NCBI GenBank assembly: GCA_020431405.1
Contig: JAGQIK010000357.1
Coordinates: 1 to 50,322 of the forward strand
Reading direction: 5' to 3'
From: Myxococcales bacterium
Lineage (GTDB): Bacteria; Myxococcota_A; Polyangia; GCA-2747355
DNA length: 50,322 nt
Position numbers and translations under genes: made by a program
Shown here: piece by piece, positions 8,328 to 15,784 of the stretch
Position numbering within the stretch: position 1 is the first letter of the stretch
How the letters are laid out: each line of letters starts with the position of its first letter
The notes under the pieces: model-generated
Databases searched by the model: none
Told to the model about the DNA's origin: nothing
Seen by the model: the letters and a program-made list of their open reading frames with translations, nothing else

Positions 8328-9319
8328 GCGAAGCGACGCGAGGCGGCGGCGCAGCAGCGTTCGACCGCTGGCTGCGCCCCGTGACCCCGGCCGAGCGGCT
8401 CGCCGCCGTACGCGTGCTGGTGGGGCTCTTCGCGCTCGGCTACACGCTCGTGCGCTGCGTGCACCTATGGGGCTACGCCGACTTCGGCGCGCATTTGTTT
8501 CGCCCGGTGGGGCCGGTGAGCCTGCTGTCGCACCCGCCGCCGGGGTGGTTCACGCACGCGATGGTGCCGCTGACGCTGCTGCTCGGCGCGGCGTTCCTTT
8601 GCGGCTGGCGCTACCGCATCACCGGCCCGGCGTTCGCGTTCGCGCTGCTGTGGGTGATGAGCTACCGCAACTCCTTCGGCATGATCTTTCACACCGAGAA
8701 CCTGCTGGTGCTGCATGTCATCGCGCTCGGGCTCTCGCCAGACGCCGCCGACGCGTTCGCCTACGACTCGCGCCGCCTCGCGCAGCTGCCCGACGACGAT
8801 GGCCGCTACGGCTGGCCGCTTCGCGCGGCGTCGCTGGTGACGCTCGTCGTGTACGTCATCGCGGGGGTGGCCAAGATTCGAAACAGCGGCACGTCGTGGA
8901 TCTGGAGCGACATCCTGCGCAACCAGGTGGCCTTCGACAACCTGCGCAAGCTCAAGCTGGGCTCGATCTGGTCGCCCATCGGGGGCTGGTTGATCCGCGT
9001 ACGCTGGATCTGGCCGCCGCTGGCGGCGCTCTCGGTGGTTGTCGAGCTCGGCTCGCCGATCGCGCTCTTGGGCGGCAAGGTCACGTTGCTGTGGGCCATC
9101 GGCGCCTGGGGCTTTCACATGGGCGTGCTGCTGTTGATGATGATCGCCTTCCCCTATCAGATGTCGGGCATCGCCTACGCCTCGTTGTTTCGCGTCGAGC
9201 GCCCGCGGCTGCTGCGCAAGATCTACACGCGGCTGCCATCGCCGCCGCCGCCGCCGCCGCCGCCGCGCGATGACGACGACGACGACGACCACGACGACCA
9301 CGACGACGACGCGCAGTGA
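8324..9319 (+). CDS. HTTM-domain membrane protein (vitamin K carboxylase-like superfamily)
   Basis: 331 residues from a GTG that overlaps the previous stop by 4 bp. Several hydrophobic helices are visible (AAVRVLVGLFALGYTLVRC, VPLTLLLGAAFLCGW, the ALLWVMSYRNSFGMIFHTEN region, SLVTLVVYVIAGVAKI, LWAIGAWGFHMGVLLLMMI). The spacing and the conserved Arg/His/Asn signature fit the HTTM (horizontally transferred transmembrane) family, which includes gamma-glutamyl carboxylases and many bacterial proteins of unknown role. Whether this copy is a carboxylase cannot be told. The C-terminus is odd: eight Pro followed by an Asp/His-only tail, encoded by trinucleotide runs. That tail could bind divalent metal ions. 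Confidence 0.8.
   Translation: MSEATRGGGAAAFDRWLRPVTPAERLAAVRVLVGLFALGYTLVRCVHLWGYADFGAHLFRPVGPVSLLSHPPPGWFTHAMVPLTLLLGAAFLCGWRYRITGPAFAFALLWVMSYRNSFGMIFHTENLLVLHVIALGLSPDAADAFAYDSRRLAQLPDDDGRYGWPLRAASLVTLVVYVIAGVAKIRNSGTSWIWSDILRNQVAFDNLRKLKLGSIWSPIGGWLIRVRWIWPPLAALSVVVELGSPIALLGGKVTLLWAIGAWGFHMGVLLLMMIAFPYQMSGIAYASLFRVERPRLLRKIYTRLPSPPPPPPPPRDDDDDDDHDDHDDDAQ
9241..9311 (+). repeat. trinucleotide runs (GCC)8 and interrupted (GAC)n
   Basis: Eight GCC units (9241-9264) are followed within a few bases by GAC-type triplets interrupted by CAC. They encode the poly-Pro and Asp/His tail of the HTTM protein. The runs are in frame, so slippage by whole units would change only the tail length. Confidence 0.8.
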
Positions 9320-10209
9320 TGATCGCCCGGGCACGAGAGGCGGCCCGCGCGGCGCTTCAAAAGCTGTCCAAGCAGATGGCGCGCACGCTGCGCGTCGACC
9401 CGGCCTTCTACGATCTCGAGTTCGAGCCGCTCACGCTGCGCGCGCGCGACGGCGTCTCGCTCGACGCGTGGTTCGTGCCGGCGCGGGGCGCCGCGCGCGG
9501 CGCGGTGCTGATGCACCACCACTACGGCGGCCAGAAGGCGGCGATGCTGCCGTGGATCGAGCTCTTCGTCGACGCAGGGCTCGACGCGCTGGCCTTCGAC
9601 GGGCGTGGACACGCCGGCTCGCCCTGCAGCGCAGAACAGGATGGCTACGAAGCGCGCTTTGGTGACGTGCACGCCGCCGCCGAGGCGCTGCGCGCGCGCG
9701 GCGCACGGCAGATCTTCGGCTACGGTCAGTCGCAGGGCGCCGCCGTCGTGATCGGCGCGCTGGCGGCCGAGCGCGCCGCGGGCGCACGCGACATCGCCGG
9801 CGTGATCGTCGACTCCGGCCCGGCGCCGCTTGCCGGTCCGTCGCTCTACTGGCTGGCGCGCACGCTCTTCGACGACGCCCTGCCGCGCCCCGAACGCGCG
9901 CTGGCCACGCTGTTCGCGACGGCAACGCTCTATCGCCGCACGGGCCCCGGTCTCTACGCGCTGACGCTGTGGCGCGCGCTGGTCGGCCTGCGTCAAACGC
10001 CCCTGCTGTGGCTGCACGGCGACAGCGACGTGGTGATCCCGCACGCCGCGGCGCGCGTGTGGTTCGAAGCCTGCGCGCCGCTGTCGCGCGGGCGCTGGCA
10101 CAAGCTGCTGGTCGAAGGGGCGGCGCACGTCGAGTGTTTGCAGACCGACGAAGCGCGCGTCGCGGCGGCGGTGCACCAACTGCTCGCCGCGTGCGCCGCA
10201 TGTCCATGA
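9316..10209 (+). CDS. alpha/beta hydrolase
   Basis: 297 residues if GTG 9316 is used; ATG 9319 overlaps the upstream stop as TGATG and is equally plausible. It has the alpha/beta-hydrolase fold: an oxyanion-side strand with HHHYGGQKAAMLPW, LAFDGRGHAGS, the nucleophile elbow GYGQSQG, the acid in LHGDSDVVIP and the base His in EGAAHVECL. The Ser-Asp-His triad is thus complete. Family members hydrolyse esters, amides or peptides; the substrate is unknown. No signal peptide is seen, so it is probably cytoplasmic. It is coupled to the HTTM gene before it and, by ATGA, to the GNAT gene after it. Confidence 0.85.
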   Translation: MMIARAREAARAALQKLSKQMARTLRVDPAFYDLEFEPLTLRARDGVSLDAWFVPARGAARGAVLMHHHYGGQKAAMLPWIELFVDAGLDALAFDGRGHAGSPCSAEQDGYEARFGDVHAAAEALRARGARQIFGYGQSQGAAVVIGALAAERAAGARDIAGVIVDSGPAPLAGPSLYWLARTLFDDALPRPERALATLFATATLYRRTGPGLYALTLWRALVGLRQTPLLWLHGDSDVVIPHAAARVWFEACAPLSRGRWHKLLVEGAAHVECLQTDEARVAAAVHQLLAACAACP

Positions 10210-10997
10210 CGCCCGACGAGATCCTCGAGCGCTCGCAGTGGGACACATTCTGGGTGCCACTCGACGTCACCATCGTCGACCGTCCCGAGCTGCTCTATCT
10301 CGCCAGCACGCGCGACGTGACCTACCTCAACAACGTGCTGCGTCTGCGCGCTGCCGACGACGCGCTGCCTGCGCTGCTCGGTGAAGTGCAGCGGGCGCAT
10401 GCGGGTCGCGACTCGCACGTGATGGTGCCGCCCACGGTGGCGCGCCCTGCCCTCGAACGCGCGCTGCGCGACGCGGGCTACGGCATCGAGACACGCTCGC
10501 GCGTGGCCGTGATCTCGCCTGCGGCCTATATTCCGCGCGCGACGGCCGCGGCCGTGACCGTCGAGCGCGTGCTCGATGAAAGCGCGCTGCGCAGCTGCTA
10601 CGCCGTGGCCAGCGCTGCCTTCGAGACCAACCTCGGCGGCGACGACGAGCAGCTCGCCGCCGACATGGCGCAGCTCGGCCGCGCCGATCCGCGCGTCTAC
10701 CGCTACCTCGCGCGCGAGGCGCGCAGCGGCACGCCGATCTCGTGCGGCGGGCTGACGATCTATCGTGACCTGAGCTTCGGCCTGCTGTGGGGCGGAAGCA
10801 CCATCGCCGCGGCGCGCGGCCGGGGCGCCTACTCGGCGGTGCTCGCGGCTCGCCTATCGCTTTGCGCGCAGCTCGGCATCGCGCGCGCGGGCCTCTACGC
10901 GCAGCGCAAAACCTCGGCGCCGATCGTCGAGCGCCAGGGCTTCGAGCTCTTCGGCACCATGTGCTGGTGGGTCAACAAGGAGAGTGCATCAACATGA
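10206..10997 (+). CDS. GNAT-family N-acetyltransferase
   Basis: 263 residues. The ATG at 10206 overlaps the hydrolase stop as ATGA; a second in-frame ATG at 10200 is possible. The C-terminal half carries the acetyl-CoA binding motif A (STIAAARGRGAYSAVLAARL, with RGRGAY as the pyrophosphate loop), then a strand and GFELFGTMCWWVN, typical of GNAT motif B. The N-terminal half (about 1-110) resembles the extra domain of two-lobed GNAT proteins. It transfers an acetyl group from acetyl-CoA to an unknown amine. It is the fourth gene of the overlapped operon. Confidence 0.82.
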   Translation: MTPDEILERSQWDTFWVPLDVTIVDRPELLYLASTRDVTYLNNVLRLRAADDALPALLGEVQRAHAGRDSHVMVPPTVARPALERALRDAGYGIETRSRVAVISPAAYIPRATAAAVTVERVLDESALRSCYAVASAAFETNLGGDDEQLAADMAQLGRADPRVYRYLAREARSGTPISCGGLTIYRDLSFGLLWGGSTIAAARGRGAYSAVLAARLSLCAQLGIARAGLYAQRKTSAPIVERQGFELFGTMCWWVNKESAST

Positions 10998-11419
10998 CGA
11001 GCATCATGCCGCCCTTTCATCTCGCCTTCCCCGTGCGTGACATCGACAGCACGCGCGCGTTCTACGTCGACGTGCTCGGCTGCCGCGTTGGCCGCAGCGC
11101 CGAGCGCTGGATCGACTTCGACTTCTACGGCCACCAGATCTCGGCGCACGTCAGTGAAGAGCTGTCGGACGCGTCCACCAACGCCGTCGACGGCGACGAC
11201 GTCCCCGTACGTCACTTCGGGTTGGTGCTCACCGTCGAAGCCTGGCGCGCGCTCGTCGCGCGCCTCGAGGAAGCCGGCGTCGCGTTTCTCATCGCACCAC
11301 GCGTGCGCTTCGCGGGCGAGCCCGGCGAGCAACACACGGCCTTCGTGCGCGATCCGTCGGGCAACGCCATCGAGCTCAAGGCGTTCGCCGACCCGGCGCG
11401 CATCTTCGCGTCCGAGTAG
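10994..11419 (+). CDS. VOC/glyoxalase-family protein
   Basis: 141 residues. The ATG overlaps the GNAT stop as ATGA, with AAGGAGAG about 10 nt upstream. It shows the two beta-alpha-beta-beta-beta modules of the vicinal oxygen chelate fold. Candidate metal ligands are His in PPFHLAFPVRD, His in VPVRHFGLVL and Glu in GNAIELKAF. The sequence FVRDPSGNAIELK is characteristic. VOC proteins include glyoxalase I, dioxygenases and drug-binding resistance proteins; which applies here is unknown. It is the last gene of the operon and is convergent with the gene at 11478. Confidence 0.85.
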   Translation: MTSIMPPFHLAFPVRDIDSTRAFYVDVLGCRVGRSAERWIDFDFYGHQISAHVSEELSDASTNAVDGDDVPVRHFGLVLTVEAWRALVARLEEAGVAFLIAPRVRFAGEPGEQHTAFVRDPSGNAIELKAFADPARIFASE

Positions 11420-11477
11420 CGACGCGTCCGAGCAGCGAGTAGCTGGTTCGAGTTGTGGAGGGGAGTGTGGTCGCGGC

Positions 11478-11672
11478 CTAGGCGGCTTGGCGTTGCACGT
11501 AGAAGAGGGTGACGGTCAGGCAGTGAAACTCCTGGTCGGAGCTCTGCGTCACGATCTTGTCGACGATCTCGAGGTGGGGGTTCTCACGCAGCCATCCCGT
11601 CACTTTCTCCCCGAGCTCGGCACGGTCACGTGCCTTGGTCGCCGAGAAGACTTTCAATCCATCGAGTGCCAT
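11478..11672 (-). CDS. small conserved-looking protein, 64 residues, unknown function
   Basis: The ATG at 11672 is chosen because GGAGG lies 6 nt upstream; an ATG four codons earlier would swallow that ribosome site. The protein, MALDGLKVFSATKARDRAELG and on, ends LTVTLFYVQRQAA and alternates charged helix and beta-strand. It has no signal peptide. It looks like a compact alpha/beta domain (one amphipathic helix GEKVTGWLRENP, then strands). I cannot name the family. The upstream region (11690-11790) is AT-rich, hinting at a strong promoter. Confidence 0.6.
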   Translation of the reverse strand: MALDGLKVFSATKARDRAELGEKVTGWLRENPHLEIVDKIVTQSSDQEFHCLTVTLFYVQRQAA

Positions 11673-11741
11673 GGTCGCCTCCATCCGTTGCTTCCATGAA
11701 TAGCAAAGCGCAGCGAGCAGCGCACTATTTAGATCGGCTCG

Positions 11742-11763
11742 AAACCCCTGTTTAGAAGGGTTT
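11742..11763. terminator. weak hairpin AAACCC/GGGTTT
   Basis: AAACCC (11742-11747) and GGGTTT (11758-11763) can pair around a 10-nt loop. On the plus strand the repeat is followed by TTATCC. It lies upstream of the small minus-strand gene and downstream of the interrupted lipoprotein gene, so it may be a terminator for the latter or part of the promoter region of the former. The stem is short and support is weak. Confidence 0.2.
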
Positions 11764-11874
11764 TATCCAAAAATCAGAGATTCTCTGAGGCGCGTGTCAG
11801 CGGCTTTTGGCCCGCGATGGAAGGTGATCGGAGTGACGCTTAGCGGCGGTCCTGATCGACCGCGACCTCGAGCG

Positions 11875-12639
11875 CTACTTGGACGCCTTCTTGACGCGGT
11901 CGGCGGGCGTCTTGGCCGGCGCCACCTTGGGCTCGGCCTTCTTCTTCACAGGCAGCCGCAGTGTCGAGAGCATCGCGTCGAAGGCGGCGCGGTGCTTCTC
12001 GAGCGTCTTCTGCGGGCCGACGGCCTTGAAGAACTAAGGACCGCTGGGGGTCGCGACGACGGCGCCGAGGATCGCCCAGCCTTCGCGCTTGATCTTGGGG
12101 CCGCCCAGCTGCATCGCCTTCTTGGGCTGCATGTACGAGCCTACGGCGAAGGTCGTGACGACCTCGAGGCCGTTGACCTTGCGCGTCTTGGCGCCCGGCG
12201 TCGGCGCGCCGGCAGCCGGCTCGATCTGCTGGTGCCAGCGCTTGATGTTGTCGGCCGTGCTGCCGCCCATGCCTGGGAAGTGCGAGACGACGAGCATCGC
12301 CTCGGCCTCCTTGCCAGCTCCCGCGAGGCGGTACTGCGCGATGCGGAAACGATTGGCCGGCGCTTCGGACTTGAAGCTCGGCGGCGCCTTCCAGACCAGC
12401 CCGCCCTTCTTCGGCATGCGCGGGTGACCCGACGGCATGCCGCCCATCGGCGGATGGCCTTTGGGCATCTTGCCCAGCGGAGGGTGGCCCTTGGGCAGCT
12501 GTCCCGCGGTTGCGCCGCCGCTCGGCTGCGAAGCCGCCGGCAGCAGCGATTTGCCGGCCGGCCGCTGCCCATCGGCCATGTTCTTGTTGCAGCCTAGAAG
12601 GGCGAAGCACGCGACGACGGCGGTGATCCGAACAAACAT
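11875..12639 (-). pseudogene. lipoprotein gene interrupted by one in-frame amber codon
   Basis: From the ATG at 12639 the frame gives a signal peptide and lipobox (ACFALLGC, Cys17). Next comes a Pro/Gly/His repeat with units such as KGHPPLGKMP and KGHPPMGGMP, then a globular domain (FRIAQYRLAGAGKEAEAMLV, GMGGSTADNIKRW). A TAG at 12034-12036 (codon 202) falls in GP-stop-FFKAVGPQ. The same frame then stays open for 52 more codons, which read as the natural end of the domain (KTLEKHRAAFDAMLSTLRL, then a Lys/Ala tail) before a TAG at 11875. From memory, related proteins have an aromatic residue before FFK; TGG, TAC or TAT is one base from TAG. It may be a recent nonsense mutation, a sequencing error, or readthrough. 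Function unknown. Confidence 0.75.
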
Positions 12640-12712
12640 GCACGGCTTATATCGTGCCGCTGCCCACCCAGCAAGGCGCCCAGGCCGTGGCGACAGCGCG
12701 CGCGGCTGTGTT

Positions 12713-13750
12713 ATGCGATCGCCTGCCGTGACTTGGAGCAAGCCAAAGGCGCGGGTGCCAAACGCCGCGGCGCTCGCGCTGCTGCTGGCGAGCCTGCTCG
12801 GTGCGCGCGCCGCAGCGACCCCCGACCTCGACGATCTCTATCCCGTGCGCGCCGACGGCAAGGTCGGCTACATCAACGCGCACGGGCGCATGATCATCGC
12901 GCCGCAGTGGCCCGCGGGCGAGAAGTTCTACCTCGGGCGCGCCGTGGTGCGGATCAAGGGGCTCGACGGCTACATCGACACGCGCGGCCGCGTCGTCATC
13001 GCGGCCAAGTACATCTGGGCCGACCCGTTCTCCGAAGGGCTGGCGCGCGTCAAGTACCGCGGACGCGTGGGCTACATCGATCGCAAGGGGCGGCTGTCGA
13101 TCTATCCGCGCTACGACGAGCTGTCGCGCTCGTTTTCACAGGGCCTCGCCGCCGTGCGCGTGAAGCGGCGCTACGGCTATATCGATCGCCAAGGACGGCG
13201 CGTCATCGCGCCGCGCTATAGCGGCGCCAAGAGCTTCAGCGAGGGGCGGGCCGCGGTGGAGCGGCGGCGCCGCTGGGGCTACATCGATCGCAAGGGCCGC
13301 GTGGCGATCCCGTTTCGCTTCGCCCGCGCCGAGCCCTTCTCGCAGGGGCTCGCCGCCGTGCGCTGGCGCCGCGGCCGCAGCGGTCGATCGCTGTTCGGCT
13401 TCATCGACATTCGGGGGCGGATGGTGATCCGCCCCACCTGGGTGCAGGCCGGCACGTTTCACCAGGACCGCGCGTCGATCAAAGTGCAGGGCCGCTTCGG
13501 CTTCATCGATCGCAACGGCGCGATCGTGATCAAGCCGCGCTTCCTCGCCGTGGGCCCGTTTTCGGCGGGGCTCGCCGCCGTGCAGGACGGGCCGCGCTGG
13601 GGCTTCATCGACCGCGACGGACGTTTGGTGATCAAGCCGCGCTTCGACAAGGCCTATGCCTTTCGCGGCAAGCTGGCGGTGGTGCAGCTTGCCAGCAAGC
13701 GCTCGGCCTACATCGATCGCCGCGGCAAGATCGTCTGGCGCGAACGCTAG
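12713..13750 (+). CDS. exported WG-repeat protein
   Basis: 345 residues from ATG 12713; GTG at 12728 is an alternative and gives a tighter signal peptide. The N-terminus has a signal sequence (AAALALLLASLLGARAAA). The rest is nine tandem WG/KWG-like repeats of about 37 residues, each built on GYIDxxGRxVIxPRY (units GYINAHGR, GYIDTRGR, GYIDRKGR, GFIDRDGR and so on), with the intervening FSEGLAAV strand. WG repeats form beta-sheet arrays in secreted or surface proteins and probably mediate binding. The gene is divergent from the interrupted lipoprotein gene, with 73 bp between them. Confidence 0.83.
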   Translation: MRSPAVTWSKPKARVPNAAALALLLASLLGARAAATPDLDDLYPVRADGKVGYINAHGRMIIAPQWPAGEKFYLGRAVVRIKGLDGYIDTRGRVVIAAKYIWADPFSEGLARVKYRGRVGYIDRKGRLSIYPRYDELSRSFSQGLAAVRVKRRYGYIDRQGRRVIAPRYSGAKSFSEGRAAVERRRRWGYIDRKGRVAIPFRFARAEPFSQGLAAVRWRRGRSGRSLFGFIDIRGRMVIRPTWVQAGTFHQDRASIKVQGRFGFIDRNGAIVIKPRFLAVGPFSAGLAAVQDGPRWGFIDRDGRLVIKPRFDKAYAFRGKLAVVQLASKRSAYIDRRGKIVWRER

Positions 13751-14895
13751 CTGCCTATCGGCCTGGGCGCTTGCCCGCTGTAGGGCACCGGCGGGTGCTC
13801 GACGAGGCGGGCCACGATCTCGTCGACGTCATCGCTGATGAACAGCAGGTCGGCGTACTGCTTGCCGCGCGCGAGATTCTCGAGCAGCGGATAGACCGGC
13901 TTGGTCTCGGTCCAGTACTTCACGCCGTAGAAGATCATCGGGCTGACCAGCTCGAAGGTGCCGTAGTGGTTTTGCGCGGCATCCATGAAGACCTCCTGGA
14001 TCGTGCCCGCGCTGCCGGGCGCGTAGATCACGCCGTGGGTCGCGATGCCGAGCAGGCCGTCTTCGCGCAGCGAGTTGGAGAAGTACTTGGCGATGTGCGT
14101 GGCGAAGACGTTGGGCGGCTCGTGGCCGTAGAACCAGGTCGGGATGCCGAGGCTGTCTGCCGCGCAGTCAGGCCAGCGTTCGCGCACCTCGAAGGCCGCG
14201 TCGAGCCAGCCCGTGTGCGCGAGGTCAGGCGCCGGCGCGAGCAACGCCAGCGCCTCGTCGAGCGCGTTGTCGGGCGCGCCCGCGAGCCACGCCCCGAGGT
14301 GTGTTGCCTCCATCGCGCCCGGCCCGCCGCCGCTCGTCATCAAATAGTGTGCGTCGCGGCGCGCCACGGCGCGTGCGATGCGCGCCACGTCGGCGTATGC
14401 GGCCTCGCCGCGCCGCATGGCGTGCCCGCCCATGATCGCGATGACCTTGCGTGCCTCGCCGCGGCCGAGGAAGTCGGCCAGCGCGTCGTCGATGGCGTGG
14501 TCGTGCAGGCGCTGAGCGAGCGTGTCGAGCACCGCGGGCGGGCGCTTGCGGCGGCTGGCGACGTAGTGCTGGTAGATGCGCTGATCGAGCGTGCGCGCGT
14601 AGCTCTCGTGCTCGCCGCGACGATAGCCGCTCATCAGCTCGGCGGCGTGATAGAGCCGCGGCCTGTAGGGGTTGTAGGGCAGCTGCGGCAGCGCCGGGAA
14701 GAGCAGCGCGCCGCGTGCGAGCAGCTCGACCGCGACGCTGTCGCGCAGCCGGCAGCCGAGCAGCACTGCGCCTGCCACCTCGACGTGCGACAGATCGACG
14801 TCGGAGAGGTCGAGCCCTTGCACCACCACGTGCGCCAAGCTGCCGCTGGCGAGCTGCGATGCGAGCTGCTGTCGGTCGTGGATCTCGATGTACAC
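13747..14895 (-). CDS. LOG-family Rossmann-fold protein
   Basis: 382 residues from GTG 14895; AGGAG lies about 13 nt upstream, so the start is only fairly sure. The first 60 residues have pentapeptide-like hydrophobic spacing (QGLDLSDVDLSHVEVAGAVL). The core has the nucleotide-binding signature of the LOG/TIGR00730 group: IAIMGGHAMRRGEAAY, YLMTSGGGPGAMEATHLGAW, and PGSAGTIQEVFMDAAQNHYG, a variant of PGGxGTxxE in which the second Gly is Ser. Classical LOG proteins remove ribose phosphate from nucleotide cytokinins; members with long extra regions like this one have no known substrate. It overlaps the WG-repeat gene by 4 bp, convergently. Confidence 0.82.
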   Translation of the reverse strand: MYIEIHDRQQLASQLASGSLAHVVVQGLDLSDVDLSHVEVAGAVLLGCRLRDSVAVELLARGALLFPALPQLPYNPYRPRLYHAAELMSGYRRGEHESYARTLDQRIYQHYVASRRKRPPAVLDTLAQRLHDHAIDDALADFLGRGEARKVIAIMGGHAMRRGEAAYADVARIARAVARRDAHYLMTSGGGPGAMEATHLGAWLAGAPDNALDEALALLAPAPDLAHTGWLDAAFEVRERWPDCAADSLGIPTWFYGHEPPNVFATHIAKYFSNSLREDGLLGIATHGVIYAPGSAGTIQEVFMDAAQNHYGTFELVSPMIFYGVKYWTETKPVYPLLENLARGKQYADLLFISDDVDEIVARLVEHPPVPYSGQAPRPIGS

Positions 14896-14970
14896 GCTGC
14901 GCTCTCGCTCCTGCTGTGGGCTGCGGGTTTCCCTGGTTGACCGCCGCGCGGCGAGCACGAAGAATACGGC

Positions 14971-15780
14971 GTGCGCAAGCCGGCTCACCTTCTTACTTGT
15001 ATCATCTGCGTGGCAGCGCTCGCCGCGTGCAGCCGAGCGCCGACACGAGGCGGCGACGCGAGCCCCGACGCGGAAGCCGGCCTGCTCTCCGACATCGCGC
15101 AGCTTCCCGACACGCTGCCGGGCGACCAGGGCGTGGCGACGATCGGCGAGAGCTGCCGCGCGGGATGTCTCGACGGCCTGCAGTGCGAGAGCGCGCTGCC
15201 CGAAGGCGGCATGTGCACCAAGGCGTGCACCAAGGACGCCGATTGCGGCGGGCTCGGTCGCTGCATCGGCGCGGACGGCAGCGAGCAGCCGCCACCTGGG
15301 CAGAGCAGCGGCAGCGGCACGTGCCATCTGCGCTGCAACGTTCGTTCGATCGTCGAGTCGTGCCGCGAGAGCTATGTCTGCCGCGTGGCCGGCAAGAGCG
15401 GCTACTGCGCGCCCGACTGCCGCGTCAAACCATGCGACGGGGCCAAGACCTGCGACGCGGCGAGCGGCTTGTGCGTCGACAGCGCGTCGGGCTCCATCGG
15501 CGAGCGCTGCGGCAAGGACGTCGGCACCTGCGACGGCACGCCCAACGGCGTGTGTCTCGCGCTGGGCACGTTCTTCGAGCCGTTCTGCACGATCCCCTGC
15601 GCGCCGTTTACCAAGCCCTGCCCCACCGCGCTGGCGGGCGCTGCCTGCGTGCTGGGCGGCGGCACCGACGCCTACTGCGCCTTCATCTGCGATCCCGACG
15701 ACCCCAAGTGCCCTTCACCGGACCTGACGTGCCAGAGCTTCAGCAACGACCTGGCGATCTGCACGCCGAAGAAGCAGTAG
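14971..15780 (+). CDS. Cys-rich putative lipoprotein
   Basis: 269 residues from a GTG start. The signal peptide ends in a lipobox (VAALAAC, Cys20), followed by an Asp/Gly/Pro linker. The mature part has about 28 cysteines in short blocks such as CRAGCLDGLQC, CTKACTKDADCGGLGRC and CGKDVGTCDG, like the disulfide-rich tandem modules of secreted myxobacterial proteins. No enzyme motif is visible. It is followed after 4 bp by the subtilisin-like gene, so the two are probably co-transcribed, perhaps as inhibitor or partner and protease; that pairing is inference. Confidence 0.72.
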   Translation: MRKPAHLLTCIICVAALAACSRAPTRGGDASPDAEAGLLSDIAQLPDTLPGDQGVATIGESCRAGCLDGLQCESALPEGGMCTKACTKDADCGGLGRCIGADGSEQPPPGQSSGSGTCHLRCNVRSIVESCRESYVCRVAGKSGYCAPDCRVKPCDGAKTCDAASGLCVDSASGSIGERCGKDVGTCDGTPNGVCLALGTFFEPFCTIPCAPFTKPCPTALAGAACVLGGGTDAYCAFICDPDDPKCPSPDLTCQSFSNDLAICTPKKQ

Positions 15781-15784
15781 CACC

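Noticed and set aside
12034-12036. General recoding of TAG
   Set aside because: TAG is the normal stop of many neighbours (genes ending at 3744, 13750, 15780, 20520, 21667, 22778, 30661, 32038, 39222).
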